Below are positions 42,927 through 51,918 of a stretch of 64,000 bases of DNA, piece after piece. This DNA is from Streptomyces sp. YIM 130001. GTDB lineage: Bacteria; Actinomycetota; Actinomycetes; Streptomycetales; Streptomycetaceae. Numbering within the stretch: position 1 is the stretch's first letter; each line of letters begins with the position of its first letter. The notes beneath the pieces are model-generated. The model had not been told where the DNA came from, searched no databases, and worked only from the letters and a program-made list of their open reading frames with translations. Location: contig NZ_KZ984548.1 of assembly GCF_003574445.1 (NCBI RefSeq), positions 283,970 to 347,969 of the forward strand, read 5' to 3'. The position numbers and the translations under genes were made by a program.

Positions 42927-43889
42927 CTAGGGGACGCAGCCGACTCGTACCCGCCGGATGCCGGGCGGGCGCCATGCGCGGGGCAGCCGACGTGACCACC
43001 GAGGGCGGCGTCCGGTGTCCGTCATCCGGGCCAGCAGTGCGGCCGGCTCGTGAACCGCACGCTCCTCGTGCGTACGGGTCAGACAGTCCGCGACGATCCC
43101 CCGCCAGGGGTGCGGCAGTTGGGGCGAGAGCCGCAGCTCCTCGGTGCCGCGGGCGTAGCGCAGCGCCGCGTCCCGACGGGCCGTCGCCGTACCGCCCGGC
43201 AGCGGCAGGGAGCCGGTGAGCACGAGATGGGCGAGCACCCCGAACGCCCAGATGTCCGCGGTCGGCCGGATCTGTACCCCGCGTTCGCCCACCTCGGGCC
43301 AGTGCAGTTCGGGCGGTGTGTAGTCCGGGGTGGAGAAGGCGGGGGTGTACGCGTGCGCGCCCTCCAGCTCCGCCGCCATGTTGAAGTCCGCCAGACGGGC
43401 CGAACCGTCGTCCATCAACAGGACGTTGGCCGGTTTGAGATCGCTGTGCACCCAGCCCGCCGTATGCAGCTGCAGCAGCCCCTCGCAGACCTGGCGCAAC
43501 AACTCCGGCCCGTCCGGCGGGCGCTGCCTCTCGGCGAGCTGTGCCTCGAGCGAGCAGGCCGCCTCCTCGAGTACGAGGACCGTGGCGCCGTCCAGGGCGG
43601 GCCGCCCCGGATCGTCGACGGTCAGCGTCTCGTACATCCGGATCAGCCGCGGCGCGCGGACCCGGCTGAGCAACTCGACCTCTCGCGCGGCGAGTTCCCG
43701 CAGGTGGACACGGCCACCGCCGGTGGCGAGGAACTTCAGGGCGGCCCTGGTGCCCGGCGCACCGGCCCCGGGGACCGGACGCGCCGCGTACACGCTGCCG
43801 AACGCCCCCAGGGCCAGCGGCGCGCGCACCTCCCAGCCGCCGACCCGGTAGCCCCGCGGCACCGTGACGGCGTAGGGCGGCGCGCTCAC
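42927..43889 (-). CDS. Protein kinase-like protein with variant catalytic motifs
   Basis: 320-residue Ser/Thr kinase-like protein. P-loop GAFGSVY (28-34), ATP-binding Lys52 in AALKFL, catalytic loop HSDLKPAN (148-155; Ser replaces the Arg of HRD), and DFN (168-170) instead of DFG, followed by TPDYTPPELHW and WAFGVLAHLVLTG. Lys, both Asp and the Asn are present, so it may be active, with unusual regulation. There is no membrane helix or PASTA domain. The C-terminal 33 residues are Arg/Pro-rich and end next to the IS481 remnant. GTG at 43889 overlaps the stop of the FHA-like gene, so the two are coupled; kinase/FHA pairs commonly work together. Confidence 0.85.
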   Translation of the reverse strand: MSAPPYAVTVPRGYRVGGWEVRAPLALGAFGSVYAARPVPGAGAPGTRAALKFLATGGGRVHLRELAAREVELLSRVRAPRLIRMYETLTVDDPGRPALDGATVLVLEEAACSLEAQLAERQRPPDGPELLRQVCEGLLQLHTAGWVHSDLKPANVLLMDDGSARLADFNMAAELEGAHAYTPAFSTPDYTPPELHWPEVGERGVQIRPTADIWAFGVLAHLVLTGSLPLPGGTATARRDAALRYARGTEELRLSPQLPHPWRGIVADCLTRTHEERAVHEPAALLARMTDTGRRPRWSRRLPRAWRPPGIRRVRVGCVP

Positions 43890-44668
43890 CGCATGGCCTC
43901 GCTGTGCCGTGGCTGTGCGGTGAGCACCACGAGGTCGTCCTCGCACACGAGGTCGAAGCGCAGCGCGAGCGAGACGAGCGACTCCTTCTTGCCGTTGAGC
44001 CGCGGCCCCGAATCGCACTGTTCGGGCGCCGGCTTGAGGCGGAGCTTCACCGCCAGATAGTCGATGTTCCACTGCACGGCCGCCCGGCTCGCCGCCGGCC
44101 AGCCGGGCGCGAGGCGCTCGACGACCTGCTCGACGGTGGGCGGCGGCGCATGCGGCTCACCGCGCAGCCGCGGCTCGCACAGCGCGGCGAGCACCGCGAA
44201 GTACCGCTTGGTGCGGTCGAGCGCGAACGCCGGTGCGGTGGCGGTCCCTTCGGGCCCGCACTCGGCCCCGCTGAGATAGTCGTGCCGTGGCGCCCAGACC
44301 TGGAAGTCGAGCAGTTCACCCGCGGCGGGCATGACCACCCGGGAGAACTCGAACGGCACGGGAGCGTCCAGCCGCCCCGGACCGACCTTGATGTGCTCGC
44401 CGGCCCCCTCCGGGTTCTCCACCACATAGGTCTGGCTGCGGCTGAGGTTGCTCAGTATCCAGAACGCCCCGTGCGCGGCGATCTGCCCCGCCGCACGGGA
44501 CACTCCGTCGTGCCGGATGGTGAGATGCCGACTGCGTTCCCCCGCGCGGTGCTCTGCTGCGCCGCGTTCCCCCGGGGTGCGTCCGAAGGCGAGTACGTCG
44601 CCGGGCGCGAGACGGACCTGGTCGTCCGGTCCGGTGCAGTTCGGTGGTACCACGATGATGCTGTGCAT
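43886..44668 (-). CDS. FHA-like protein
   Basis: 260-residue protein. Residues about 5-105 resemble an FHA domain, which binds phosphothreonine: DVLAFGRTPGER, the SRHLTIRHDGVSR block and WILSNLSRSQTYVVENPEG. The C-terminal half is helical and resembles winged-helix-like parts (VQWNIDYLAVKLRLKPAPEQ, SLVSLALRFDLVCEDDLVVL). It may read phosphorylation by the coupled kinase downstream (4-bp overlap). ATG at 44668 with GGGGGACG upstream is preferred to an earlier in-frame start. In other Streptomyces I recall such genes beside VWA, phosphatase and TerD-like genes; none are here. Confidence 0.8.
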   Translation of the reverse strand: MHSIIVVPPNCTGPDDQVRLAPGDVLAFGRTPGERGAAEHRAGERSRHLTIRHDGVSRAAGQIAAHGAFWILSNLSRSQTYVVENPEGAGEHIKVGPGRLDAPVPFEFSRVVMPAAGELLDFQVWAPRHDYLSGAECGPEGTATAPAFALDRTKRYFAVLAALCEPRLRGEPHAPPPTVEQVVERLAPGWPAASRAAVQWNIDYLAVKLRLKPAPEQCDSGPRLNGKKESLVSLALRFDLVCEDDLVVLTAQPRHSEAMR

Positions 44669-44716
44669 AGTCGTCCCCCAATCGACCTGACGTGGGCCAG
44701 AGTAGGGGGAAATGCC

Positions 44717-44755
44717 AGGGCCGTACCCCTCTTGACCCAAGAGTGGTACGGCCCT
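44717..44755 (-). terminator. Terminator between the membrane-protein and FHA-like genes
   Basis: AGGGCCGTACCCCTCTTG pairs with CAAGAGTGGTACGGCCCT (18-bp arms, one mismatch, 3-base loop), 56 bp past the stop of the gene at 44811 on the minus strand. Confidence 0.8.
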
Positions 44756-44810
44756 GTGGCGTGTTTCGGCGCAGGCCGAAATACCCGCTGCCGGTATGAA
44801 TCCCGTCGCG

Positions 44811-45455
44811 TCAGTAGCGGGGGCGGGAGAACCAGGCTCCGCCGGACGAGACCGCCGGCGCCAGGGTGATGATCACGGCGAACACCAGCCACAGGATCGG
44901 GAAGATGATCCCGCTGGCGCTACCCACGTCCAGGGCACTGACCAGGCTGAGCAGGCCGAACAGAGTGCCGATCGCGCCGTAGACGATCGTGGTGACCCGG
45001 ATGCCCTGGCCGCCGTTGCTGAACTTCACGCCCAGCAGGATCGACAGGGTCGCGAGGCCGGCGAAGACCAGCGCGAAGATGATGGCCACGCCCGACGCGA
45101 AGTCGGCACCGTCACTGAGCCCGGGGACGTCGAGGTCGTCGGAGCTGCTGGAGATGTCGCTGGCGAAGGCGGCGAGGTACGCCATGCCGAGGGCGCCGAT
45201 GATCTGGACGGCCGAGATCAGGAAGAGGAAGACCCTCGCCGTCATCAAAAGCCCCGGCATCGACTGCTGCATCATGTTGCCGCCGGGACCGCCCGGGTAG
45301 CCCGGGTATCCGGGGTAGCCCTGCTGCTGCGGCGGGTAGCCGTAGGGCTGGCCCTGGGGCGGGGGCGCCTGCTGCGGGTAGCCGTAGCCGGGCTGGCCGC
45401 CGGGGGGCTGCTGGGGAGGCTGCCCGTAGGGGTTGTTCGGGTCGCCGTAACTCAT
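44811..45455 (-). CDS. Membrane protein with Pro/Gln/Tyr-rich head
   Basis: 214-residue protein. The first 65 residues are a disordered Tyr/Gly/Pro/Gln repeat region ([18 protein letters not shown] and variants). Four helices follow: [59 protein letters not shown] and [20 protein letters not shown], with a Ser/Asp-rich loop after the first. This composition is typical of Streptomyces membrane proteins of unknown role. ATG at 45455 has GGAGGAAC 7-14 nt upstream. It is divergent from folD, about 260 bp away; the gap includes an AT-richer part (45580-45670) likely to carry both promoters. Confidence 0.85.
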   Translation of the reverse strand: MSYGDPNNPYGQPPQQPPGGQPGYGYPQQAPPPQGQPYGYPPQQQGYPGYPGYPGGPGGNMMQQSMPGLLMTARVFLFLISAVQIIGALGMAYLAAFASDISSSSDDLDVPGLSDGADFASGVAIIFALVFAGLATLSILLGVKFSNGGQGIRVTTIVYGAIGTLFGLLSLVSALDVGSASGIIFPILWLVFAVIITLAPAVSSGGAWFSRPRY

Positions 45456-45715
45456 GGCGGTGTTCCTCCGTCGGGATCGTGCGGGGACGCGCGGTACGCA
45501 CGGAGGAGGAGGGTTGGCGTTCAGCGGTCCGTCCCCCCGGCACTGCCCGCGACACTGTGCGACTCATCGTTCTAAAGGGGCGACACCTTTGTCCAGCCGC
45601 ATTCGACATGAGTTGTGCAAGTGCAACATCGTCGATCACGGTTTCGGCCTTCGGCCGGAGCCCGGGTGTCGACCTAATTGGAGCATCGGAGGGGTCTTCC
45701 GCGAAGATGGGGGTC

Positions 45716-46576
45716 ATGAGCGCCCAGATTCTCGATGGCAAGGCGACCGCGGCCGCGATCAAGGCCGATCTCGCAGAGCGTGTGACCGCACTCAAGGCGC
45801 GGGGATTCACGCCAGGACTCGGCACCGTGCTGGTCGGTGAGGACCCCGGCAGCCAGAAGTACGTGGCCGGCAAGCACCGCGACTGCGCCCAGGTCGGCAT
45901 CGCCTCCATCCAGCGCGAACTGCCGGCGACGGCCACGCAGGACGAGATCGAGGCGGTCGTACGGGAGCTGAACGACGACCCGGACTGCACCGGCTACATC
46001 GTCCAGTTGCCGCTGCCCAAGGGCATCGACGAGAACCGGATCCTCGAGCTGATGGACCCGGACAAGGACGCGGACGGCCTGCACCCGATGAACCTCGGCC
46101 GCCTCGTGCTCAACGAGCCGGCCCCGCTGCCCTGCACCCCGTACGGCGTGATCCAGCTCCTGCGCCGGTTCGGTGTCGAGATCAACGGCGCGCACGTGGT
46201 GGTCGTCGGACGCGGTGTCACCATCGGCCGCTCGCTGCCGCTGCTGCTCACCCGTAAGTCGGAGAACGCCACGGTGACGCAGTGCCACACCGGCACCCGT
46301 GACCTGTCCGCGCAGCTCAGGCAGGCGGACATCGTCGTCGCCGCCGCCGGGTCCCCGCACCTGATCAAGCCCGAGGACATCCGGCCCGGCGCGGCCGTGC
46401 TCGACGTCGGCGTCAGCCGCGACGAGAACGGCAAGATCGTCGGCGATGTGCACCCCGGCGTCGCCGAGGTCGCGGGCTGGCTCTCGCCGAACCCGGGCGG
46501 TGTCGGTCCGATGACCCGCGCCCAGCTCCTGTTCAACGTGGTCGAGGCGGCCGAACGCGCGGCGGGCAAGGCCTGA
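45716..46576 (+). CDS. folD: Methylene-THF dehydrogenase/cyclohydrolase
   Basis: 286-residue bifunctional enzyme interconverting 5,10-methylene-THF, 5,10-methenyl-THF and 10-formyl-THF with NADP. Blocks seen: [15 protein letters not shown] with the catalytic Lys, [43 protein letters not shown] (usual GRSxxVGxP position) and [16 protein letters not shown] near the C-terminus. ATG at 45716 gives the usual N-terminus SAQILDGKA; an in-frame ATG 9 bp upstream is closer to GGAGGGG and cannot be excluded. It supplies 10-formyl-THF to PurN and PurH. The DUF3017 gene follows after 35 bp, probably co-transcribed. Confidence 0.96.
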   Translation: MSAQILDGKATAAAIKADLAERVTALKARGFTPGLGTVLVGEDPGSQKYVAGKHRDCAQVGIASIQRELPATATQDEIEAVVRELNDDPDCTGYIVQLPLPKGIDENRILELMDPDKDADGLHPMNLGRLVLNEPAPLPCTPYGVIQLLRRFGVEINGAHVVVVGRGVTIGRSLPLLLTRKSENATVTQCHTGTRDLSAQLRQADIVVAAAGSPHLIKPEDIRPGAAVLDVGVSRDENGKIVGDVHPGVAEVAGWLSPNPGGVGPMTRAQLLFNVVEAAERAAGKA

Positions 46577-46611
46577 ACGCGCGTACCGGCACGGTCGGTG
46601 GAGGCGGAGCG

Positions 46612-47241
46612 GTGACGAGCGCGGAGCGGGACGGAGGCGGTACGGAGATGGACGCGGAGCAGCGGGACGCCCGAGGGCCGGACCCGGAAGGGGCCGAGGC
46701 ACGGGCGGAACGGGAAGCTGCCGGGTCCGAGTCCGGGGGCGCCACGGCCGCGTCGGCCGCCGAGGCCGGTGAAGCAGGTGGAGCCACCGCGACCGACGCG
46801 GGGGAGGGGACCGTCGGGGTCGTCAGTGCCCCCGGTCCCGCGGGACCGCGCCGCAAGAGCCGGCGTTTCCCGCGTATCACCCGTGACACGGCGCGCCCCG
46901 AGGGCGGTGGGCGTGCGGCGTCGGGCGACGCGCCCGCCCCGGCACGTCAGTGGCCGATGATCACGGTCCTCGGCCTCGCCGGACTCGGACTGCTGCTCAC
47001 CGCCACCGGACTCTTCCGGGTCGGCACGATCCTGATCGGTGTCGCGCTCCTCACCGGGGCGGTCATGCGGCGGGTGCTGCCGTCGGTCGGCATGCTCGCG
47101 GTCCGCTCACGGTTCACGGACATGGTGACGTACGGGGTGATGGGCGCGGCGATCACGCTGCTGGCGCTGATGGCGCAGCCCAATGCGACGCTGCAGATCC
47201 CCTTCCTCGACGACATCCTGCACTTCACCATCAGCAGCTGA
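46612..47241 (+). CDS. DUF3017 membrane protein
   Basis: 209-residue protein. The first 115 residues are a disordered acidic region rich in Ala, Glu, Gly and Arg. Three helices follow: WPMITVLGLAGLGLLLTATG, VGTILIGVALLTGAVMRRVL and VTYGVMGAAITLLALMA, with ...PSVGMLAVRSRFTDM in between. This is the DUF3017 family, regularly located just after folD in actinobacteria. GTG at 46612 has GGAGGCGGAG upstream; a later ATG (46648) is in frame. Function unknown. Confidence 0.88.
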   Translation: MTSAERDGGGTEMDAEQRDARGPDPEGAEARAEREAAGSESGGATAASAAEAGEAGGATATDAGEGTVGVVSAPGPAGPRRKSRRFPRITRDTARPEGGGRAASGDAPAPARQWPMITVLGLAGLGLLLTATGLFRVGTILIGVALLTGAVMRRVLPSVGMLAVRSRFTDMVTYGVMGAAITLLALMAQPNATLQIPFLDDILHFTISS

Positions 47242-47317
47242 CCGCGGGCGGGCTTGTCGGCCGGCATGTCCGGGTCTGCGGTTGTCCGGGTTTCCGTGGC
47301 GGCACTAGGTTGCCGCC

Positions 47318-47989
47318 GTGGACCTCTTCGAACGCTCCTGGGGTGCCCTGCGCGCCGCCGTCGCCGAACTCCCCGACTCCGACTTCGAGCTGGCCTCCGG
47401 CTGCGCCGGCTGGCTCGTCCGCGATCTCGTCTGCCATCTGGTGATCGACGCGCAGGACGTCCTGATCACGCTCGCCACGCCCGCCGACACCGCCCCGACC
47501 GTCGACGCGGTCACCTACTGGAAGGTCTCGGACCAGCCGCCGGCCGGCGACGACCCGCTGGACGCCCTGATCGTCCGCCTCGCCGCGGCGTACCAGGAGC
47601 CGCATCTGCTCAAGTTCCATCTGGACGACGTGGGTTCGGCGGCCGGCCGTGCCGCGGGCCTGGCCGATCCCGGCGCCCGGGTCGGCACCCAGGACGAGGT
47701 GCTCACCGTCGGCGACTATCTCGACGCGTACGTCCTGGAGTGGACGCTGCACCATCTGGACCTGGTCGCGTATCTCCCGGATCCGCGCCCGGCGGGAGTC
47801 GGTGCGCCGCCCGCCGAGGGCCTGGCCAGGTCGAGGGCGATGCTCGAGGAGATCGCCGCGGCCGCGTTCCCCGACTCCTTCAGTGATACGCAGGCGCTCC
47901 TCGTCGGGACCGGCCGGCGGGCGCCGACTCCGGCCGAGCGGGCCGCACTCGGTGACCTGGCCGGGAGGCTGCCGTTCGTCATCGGCTGA
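47318..47989 (+). CDS. Maleylpyruvate isomerase/DinB-like mycothiol-dependent protein
   Basis: 223-residue protein of the DinB-like superfamily, as annotated for mycothiol-dependent maleylpyruvate isomerases. The pattern of metal-binding His is visible: first helix ending at WLVRDLVCHLVIDAQDVL, and a second in LEWTLHHLDLVAYL, with ASGCAGWLV between helices 1 and 2. Mycothiol is the thiol cofactor of actinobacteria. The real substrate is unknown because the family is large and functionally mixed. GTG at 47318 is the only sensible start. It is a single gene, 76 bp after the DUF3017 gene, and is followed by a hairpin at 48042. Confidence 0.8.
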   Translation: MDLFERSWGALRAAVAELPDSDFELASGCAGWLVRDLVCHLVIDAQDVLITLATPADTAPTVDAVTYWKVSDQPPAGDDPLDALIVRLAAAYQEPHLLKFHLDDVGSAAGRAAGLADPGARVGTQDEVLTVGDYLDAYVLEWTLHHLDLVAYLPDPRPAGVGAPPAEGLARSRAMLEEIAAAAFPDSFSDTQALLVGTGRRAPTPAERAALGDLAGRLPFVIG

Positions 47990-48041
47990 GGCGGGGTGCT
48001 TGTCGCCGCTTCTCGTCCCCGGCCGAGGGAACGCGCGTAGA

Positions 48042-48087
48042 CGGACGGTGACCGTCCCCTCCCCCGAGGAAGGACGGGCACCGTCCG
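48042..48087 (+). terminator. Terminator after the isomerase-like gene
   Basis: CGGACGGTGACCGTCC pairs with GGACGGGCACCGTCCG (one mismatch) around a 14-base loop, 53 bp after the stop. Confidence 0.55.
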
Positions 48088-48544
48088 TTGCGCCGCGGGC
48101 CGCCGGGGCGTCCCGCTCGTGCTCCACACTCGCGGTTCGGATCACGGCGGTTCAAGGGCGGTCGTTCCGTTGTGGCGCGGAGGTGACCATTCCGCCATCG
48201 AGTCCCGTCCTTGCAACGAGGGCGCGAACATTCCGGGAGGCGAGGTCACGGGCGCTTTCGCCTCGTCGGGGTCCGATCGGGCCGGACTCGGGAGCCGAAT
48301 GGGGTTCCGTACCGCCAACCCGTATGACAATGGGACACTGATACACGGACCGCACGGCGCGCGACGGAGCGCGCCGGTGATCCGAATGCTGCTGTGCACC
48401 CCCTGAACGGGAACTGAGATCCTTGGTCCACGCATCCCTGTGGGTAGTCGTGGGAGGTACCTCCGGCCCGCGCGACGGGGCCGGGGGCACAGGGCATCAC
48501 GCGCGGGGGTCGTCAGGCACGCACGGGGGGACAAGGGGGAAGGA
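48088..48544 (+). promoter_or_regulatory. Long leader of the XRE-DUF2690 gene
   Basis: 457 bp without a convincing gene. A 12-bp palindrome GGAGGTACCTCC lies at 48453-48464, followed by a CGGCCC/GGGCCG stem (to about 48485), a structure resembling the palindromic repeat inside pcrA. A second stem, GGCGCGC/GCGCGCC, lies near 48356-48375. An AT-richer stretch (48318-48348) may hold the promoter, but no well-spaced boxes were found. Confidence 0.35.
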
Positions 48545-49567
48545 ATGCCTCGCTGGAAGGCACTACCGGAGGAACTCGATCCGCAGGTACGCGAGTTCGC
48601 GAGTCAGCTGCGGCGGCTCGTGGACCGCAGTGGCCTGAGTATCGCGGCGGTGTCGGACCGCACCGGGTACAGCAAGACGTCGTGGGAGCGGTATCTGAAC
48701 GGCCGCCTGCTGGCCCCGAAGGGCGCCATCGTGGCGCTCGCCGAGGTCACGGGCACCAATCCGCTGCACCTCACGACGATGTGGGAGCTCGCGGAGCGCG
48801 CGTGGAGCCGCTCCGAGATGCGCCACGACATGACCATGGAGGCCATCCGCATCTCGCAGGCGCGCGCGGCGCTCGGTGAGCTGGGGATGACGCCGGCCAA
48901 GGGCACGCGCAGGCCGGCCGCTGCCGGGGCTCCCGGGCCTCGGGCCGGGGCGGGGTCTGCCGGTGCGGGTGCGCAGGGCGGCGGTCGGGGGGCCGTTGCG
49001 GCGCCGCCCGGGCCCGCGGGGCAGCCGCCCGGTCCGCCGCGGCCGGCGGACGGGCCGCCTGTGCAGGGCAAGCGGCCACGGCGCAAGCTGACGATGTTCC
49101 TCGCGGGCGTGGTCGGCGCGGTGGTCGTGATCGCGGCGGCGTTCTTCCTCACGGACATCGGCGGCGGCGGTGACGACCAGGCGGCCCAGGCGCCGACGCC
49201 TTCGCCGACGACGAACGAGGCGGACCTGCCCGTCGGCGTCGAGTGCAGCGGCGACGACTGCACGGGCGAGGACCCCGAGGCGATGGGCTGCAGCGGCGAG
49301 TACGCGAAAACCACGAACGAGGTCACGGTCGGCACGGCCCTCGTCGAGGTCCGCTACAGCAAGACGTGCGGTGCGGCGTGGGCACGTATCAAGCAGGCCG
49401 CGGTCGGTGACGAGGTCGCGATCGCGCCGGCCGGTGCGAAGGGCGACGAGCAGAGCGCGACGGTCAAGGACGGGGACGTCTACACACCGATGGTGGCGGT
49501 CTCGAAGGCGTCCGCGGCGAAGGCGTGCGCGACGCTGAAGATCGGCACGGAGGGCTGCACGTCCTGA
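48545..49567 (+). CDS. XRE-type regulator with transmembrane helix and DUF2690 domain
   Basis: 340-residue protein. Residues about 12-75 are an XRE-like helix-turn-helix (QVREFASQLRRLVDRSGLSI, SDRTGYSKTSWERYLNGR). A Gly/Ala/Pro-rich linker of about 75 residues leads to one membrane helix (LTMFLAGVVGAVVVIAAAFF, about residues 178-198) and an extracytoplasmic DUF2690 domain with four or more Cys (ECSGDDCTGEDPEAMGCSGE, SKTCGAAWARIK, KACATLKIGTEGC). Cytoplasmic DNA-binding head plus external Cys-rich domain suggests a one-component envelope sensor. ATG at 48545 has GGGGGAAGGA directly upstream. It is followed by a REP-like array rather than a simple terminator. Confidence 0.88.
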   Translation: MPRWKALPEELDPQVREFASQLRRLVDRSGLSIAAVSDRTGYSKTSWERYLNGRLLAPKGAIVALAEVTGTNPLHLTTMWELAERAWSRSEMRHDMTMEAIRISQARAALGELGMTPAKGTRRPAAAGAPGPRAGAGSAGAGAQGGGRGAVAAPPGPAGQPPGPPRPADGPPVQGKRPRRKLTMFLAGVVGAVVVIAAAFFLTDIGGGGDDQAAQAPTPSPTTNEADLPVGVECSGDDCTGEDPEAMGCSGEYAKTTNEVTVGTALVEVRYSKTCGAAWARIKQAAVGDEVAIAPAGAKGDEQSATVKDGDVYTPMVAVSKASAAKACATLKIGTEGCTS

Positions 49568-49594
49568 CTTCCCAGTCGGGGCACGGGTCTTCTG

Positions 49595-49781
49595 TCCTCA
49601 ACCGCCGGACGGGCTTCCCCTGTCCTCAATCGCCGGACGGGCTTTCCCCTGTCCTCAATCGCCGGACGGGCTCTCGCTTGTCCTCAATCGCCGGACGGGC
49701 TTCATGAAAGCCCGTCCGGCGTATTTCTCAGCCCGTCCGGCGATTGAGGACATCCTTTGAGCCCGTCCGGCGTTTGAGGAC
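49595..49781. repeat. REP-like array, seven copies of a 20-bp unit
   Basis: Four copies of TCCTCAATCGCCGGACGGGC (starting 49595, 49623, 49652, 49681; first copy has ACC for ATC) run in one direction with a 28-29 bp period. Three reverse copies follow (about 49709, 49730, 49760; the first lacks its outer end). Where the two groups meet, GCCGGACGGGCTT and its complement form a hairpin around CATG. The unit is of the GCCGGACGGGC type that I recall as a common intergenic repeat in Streptomyces. It separates the XRE-DUF2690 gene from mdh. Confidence 0.9.
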
Positions 49782-49852
49782 AAAGACAAAGGTCACCCAG
49801 GGCAGGGGCCGGGAAAAGACCCCACCCCCGGTCCGGCCCGAGGACCCGGTAG

Positions 49853-50935
<1,083 letters not shown>

Positions 50936-50947
50936 CCTCTCCGTCAC

Positions 50948-50982
50948 ACACCCCCGGCAGCCGTTTCGGCTGCCGGGGGTGT
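50948..50982 (+). terminator. Rho-independent terminator of mdh
   Basis: ACACCCCCGGCAGCC pairs exactly with GGCTGCCGGGGGTGT around GTTTC, followed by CGTGTTTT. It starts 13 bp after the mdh stop. Confidence 0.9.
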
Positions 50983-51085
50983 CGTGTTTTCCGGTGGGTG
51001 ACGGGCGTGCGCCGTCACGGGGCGTCCGTGCGTATCCGCGGACGAGGTGTTGTGTATCTGCGAGGCAATGTAGTACTTCTTATAC

Positions 51086-51331
51086 ATGGGCGAGCAAGTG
51101 CACAACAGGATGTCGGTGGTGCGGGCCGAGAGAGGCGTGACCCGTCAGCAGCTGGCCGAGGCGGTGGGAGTCCACTACCAGACCATCGGCTACATCGAGC
51201 GGGGGCAGTACAACCCCAGCCTCGATCTGGCGCTCAAGGTCGCGGAGTTCTTCGGTCTGCCGGTGGAGGCGCTGTTCTCCCTCGAGCCGTTCCGGCCGCT
51301 CACGGACGAGGTCTACGGGAGGAAGTCATGA
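51086..51331 (+). CDS. Small XRE-family transcriptional regulator
   Basis: 81-residue protein that is a single helix-turn-helix of the short YgzD/SinR-like XRE group: RMSVVRAERGVTRQQLAEAV, GVHYQTIGYIERGQYNPSLD, then LALKVAEFFGLPVEALFSLE. Such regulators usually control the membrane protein gene next to them; here the stop overlaps the following ATG (ATGA). No ribosome binding site is visible before the ATG at 51086, while an AT-rich promoter-like stretch (TAGTACTTCTTATAC) runs right up to it, so the mRNA may be leaderless. An internal ATG at 51110 is an alternative start. Confidence 0.88.
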   Translation: MGEQVHNRMSVVRAERGVTRQQLAEAVGVHYQTIGYIERGQYNPSLDLALKVAEFFGLPVEALFSLEPFRPLTDEVYGRKS

Positions 51332-51897
51332 CCAAGCGGAATCAGGGCCCGGTGGCGGCCGCGGCGGCGGCGCAGGGGCGGGCCGCCGGCGGCATGACGG
51401 CGTACGACCGCCGCATGTACGCACTGATGAACCGGAACGAGATGGCGTCGGTGCACGGCTCGGCCGCCCGGCGCCGCGCGGTCGTCATCGCTCATCTGGT
51501 CCTGACCGCGGCGATGGCCGGTGCGTTCGTCGTGTCGATGGCCATGGAGTCGCGGTGGGTCCTGGTGGCGCTGCTGGTCCTGCTGGTGCCCTGGTGTGTG
51601 GCTACCGGCATGATCAACTCGGCCACCCGGGGCCTGCTCGAACTGCGTGCGCGGGCCCTCGACGAGCGTCAACTCGCCGAGCGGGACCGGGCGATGGCCC
51701 GCGCCCACCGGCTGAGCACCGCGGTGGCCGGTGCGGCCTTCGTCGCGGCCGCAGCGGCGACACGGTTCGGTGACGTGGACGCCGGGGTGCTCCTGCTGCC
51801 CGCCCTCGGGCTCGTCCTCGTCGCGCACTGGCTCATGCCGCTGTGGGTGGCGGGGCTGAGCGTCGCCGACGAGCCGGTGGACGAGCTCGACACCTGA
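51328..51897 (+). CDS. Membrane protein paired with an XRE regulator
   Basis: 189-residue protein with four hydrophobic segments: VVIAHLVLTAAMAGAFVVSM, WVLVALLVLLVPWCVATGMI, STAVAGAAFVAAAAATRF and AGVLLLPALGLVLVAHWLMP. A basic/polar loop (RARALDERQLAERDRAMARA) lies between the second and third. Function unknown, but the XRE/membrane-protein pair architecture is common and may form a small sensing or immunity-like unit. ATG at 51328 overlaps the regulator stop, with GGGAGGAAG upstream. It ends 21 bp from the convergent lipoprotein gene. Confidence 0.85.
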   Translation: MTKRNQGPVAAAAAAQGRAAGGMTAYDRRMYALMNRNEMASVHGSAARRRAVVIAHLVLTAAMAGAFVVSMAMESRWVLVALLVLLVPWCVATGMINSATRGLLELRARALDERQLAERDRAMARAHRLSTAVAGAAFVAAAAATRFGDVDAGVLLLPALGLVLVAHWLMPLWVAGLSVADEPVDELDT

Positions 51898-51918
51898 TCG
51901 GACCCACCGGCGGGGTGA

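Noticed and set aside
42832..42995. Continuation of the transposase frame beyond residue 67
   Set aside because: The frame stays open, but similarity to IS481 transposases ends and it runs across the end of the kinase gene on the other strand.
49595..49781. Repeats with 28-29 bp period resembling a small CRISPR array
   Set aside because: Conserved unit is about 20 bp with 8-9 bp gaps that are themselves similar, orientation reverses midway, and no cas genes are present. It is a REP-like array.
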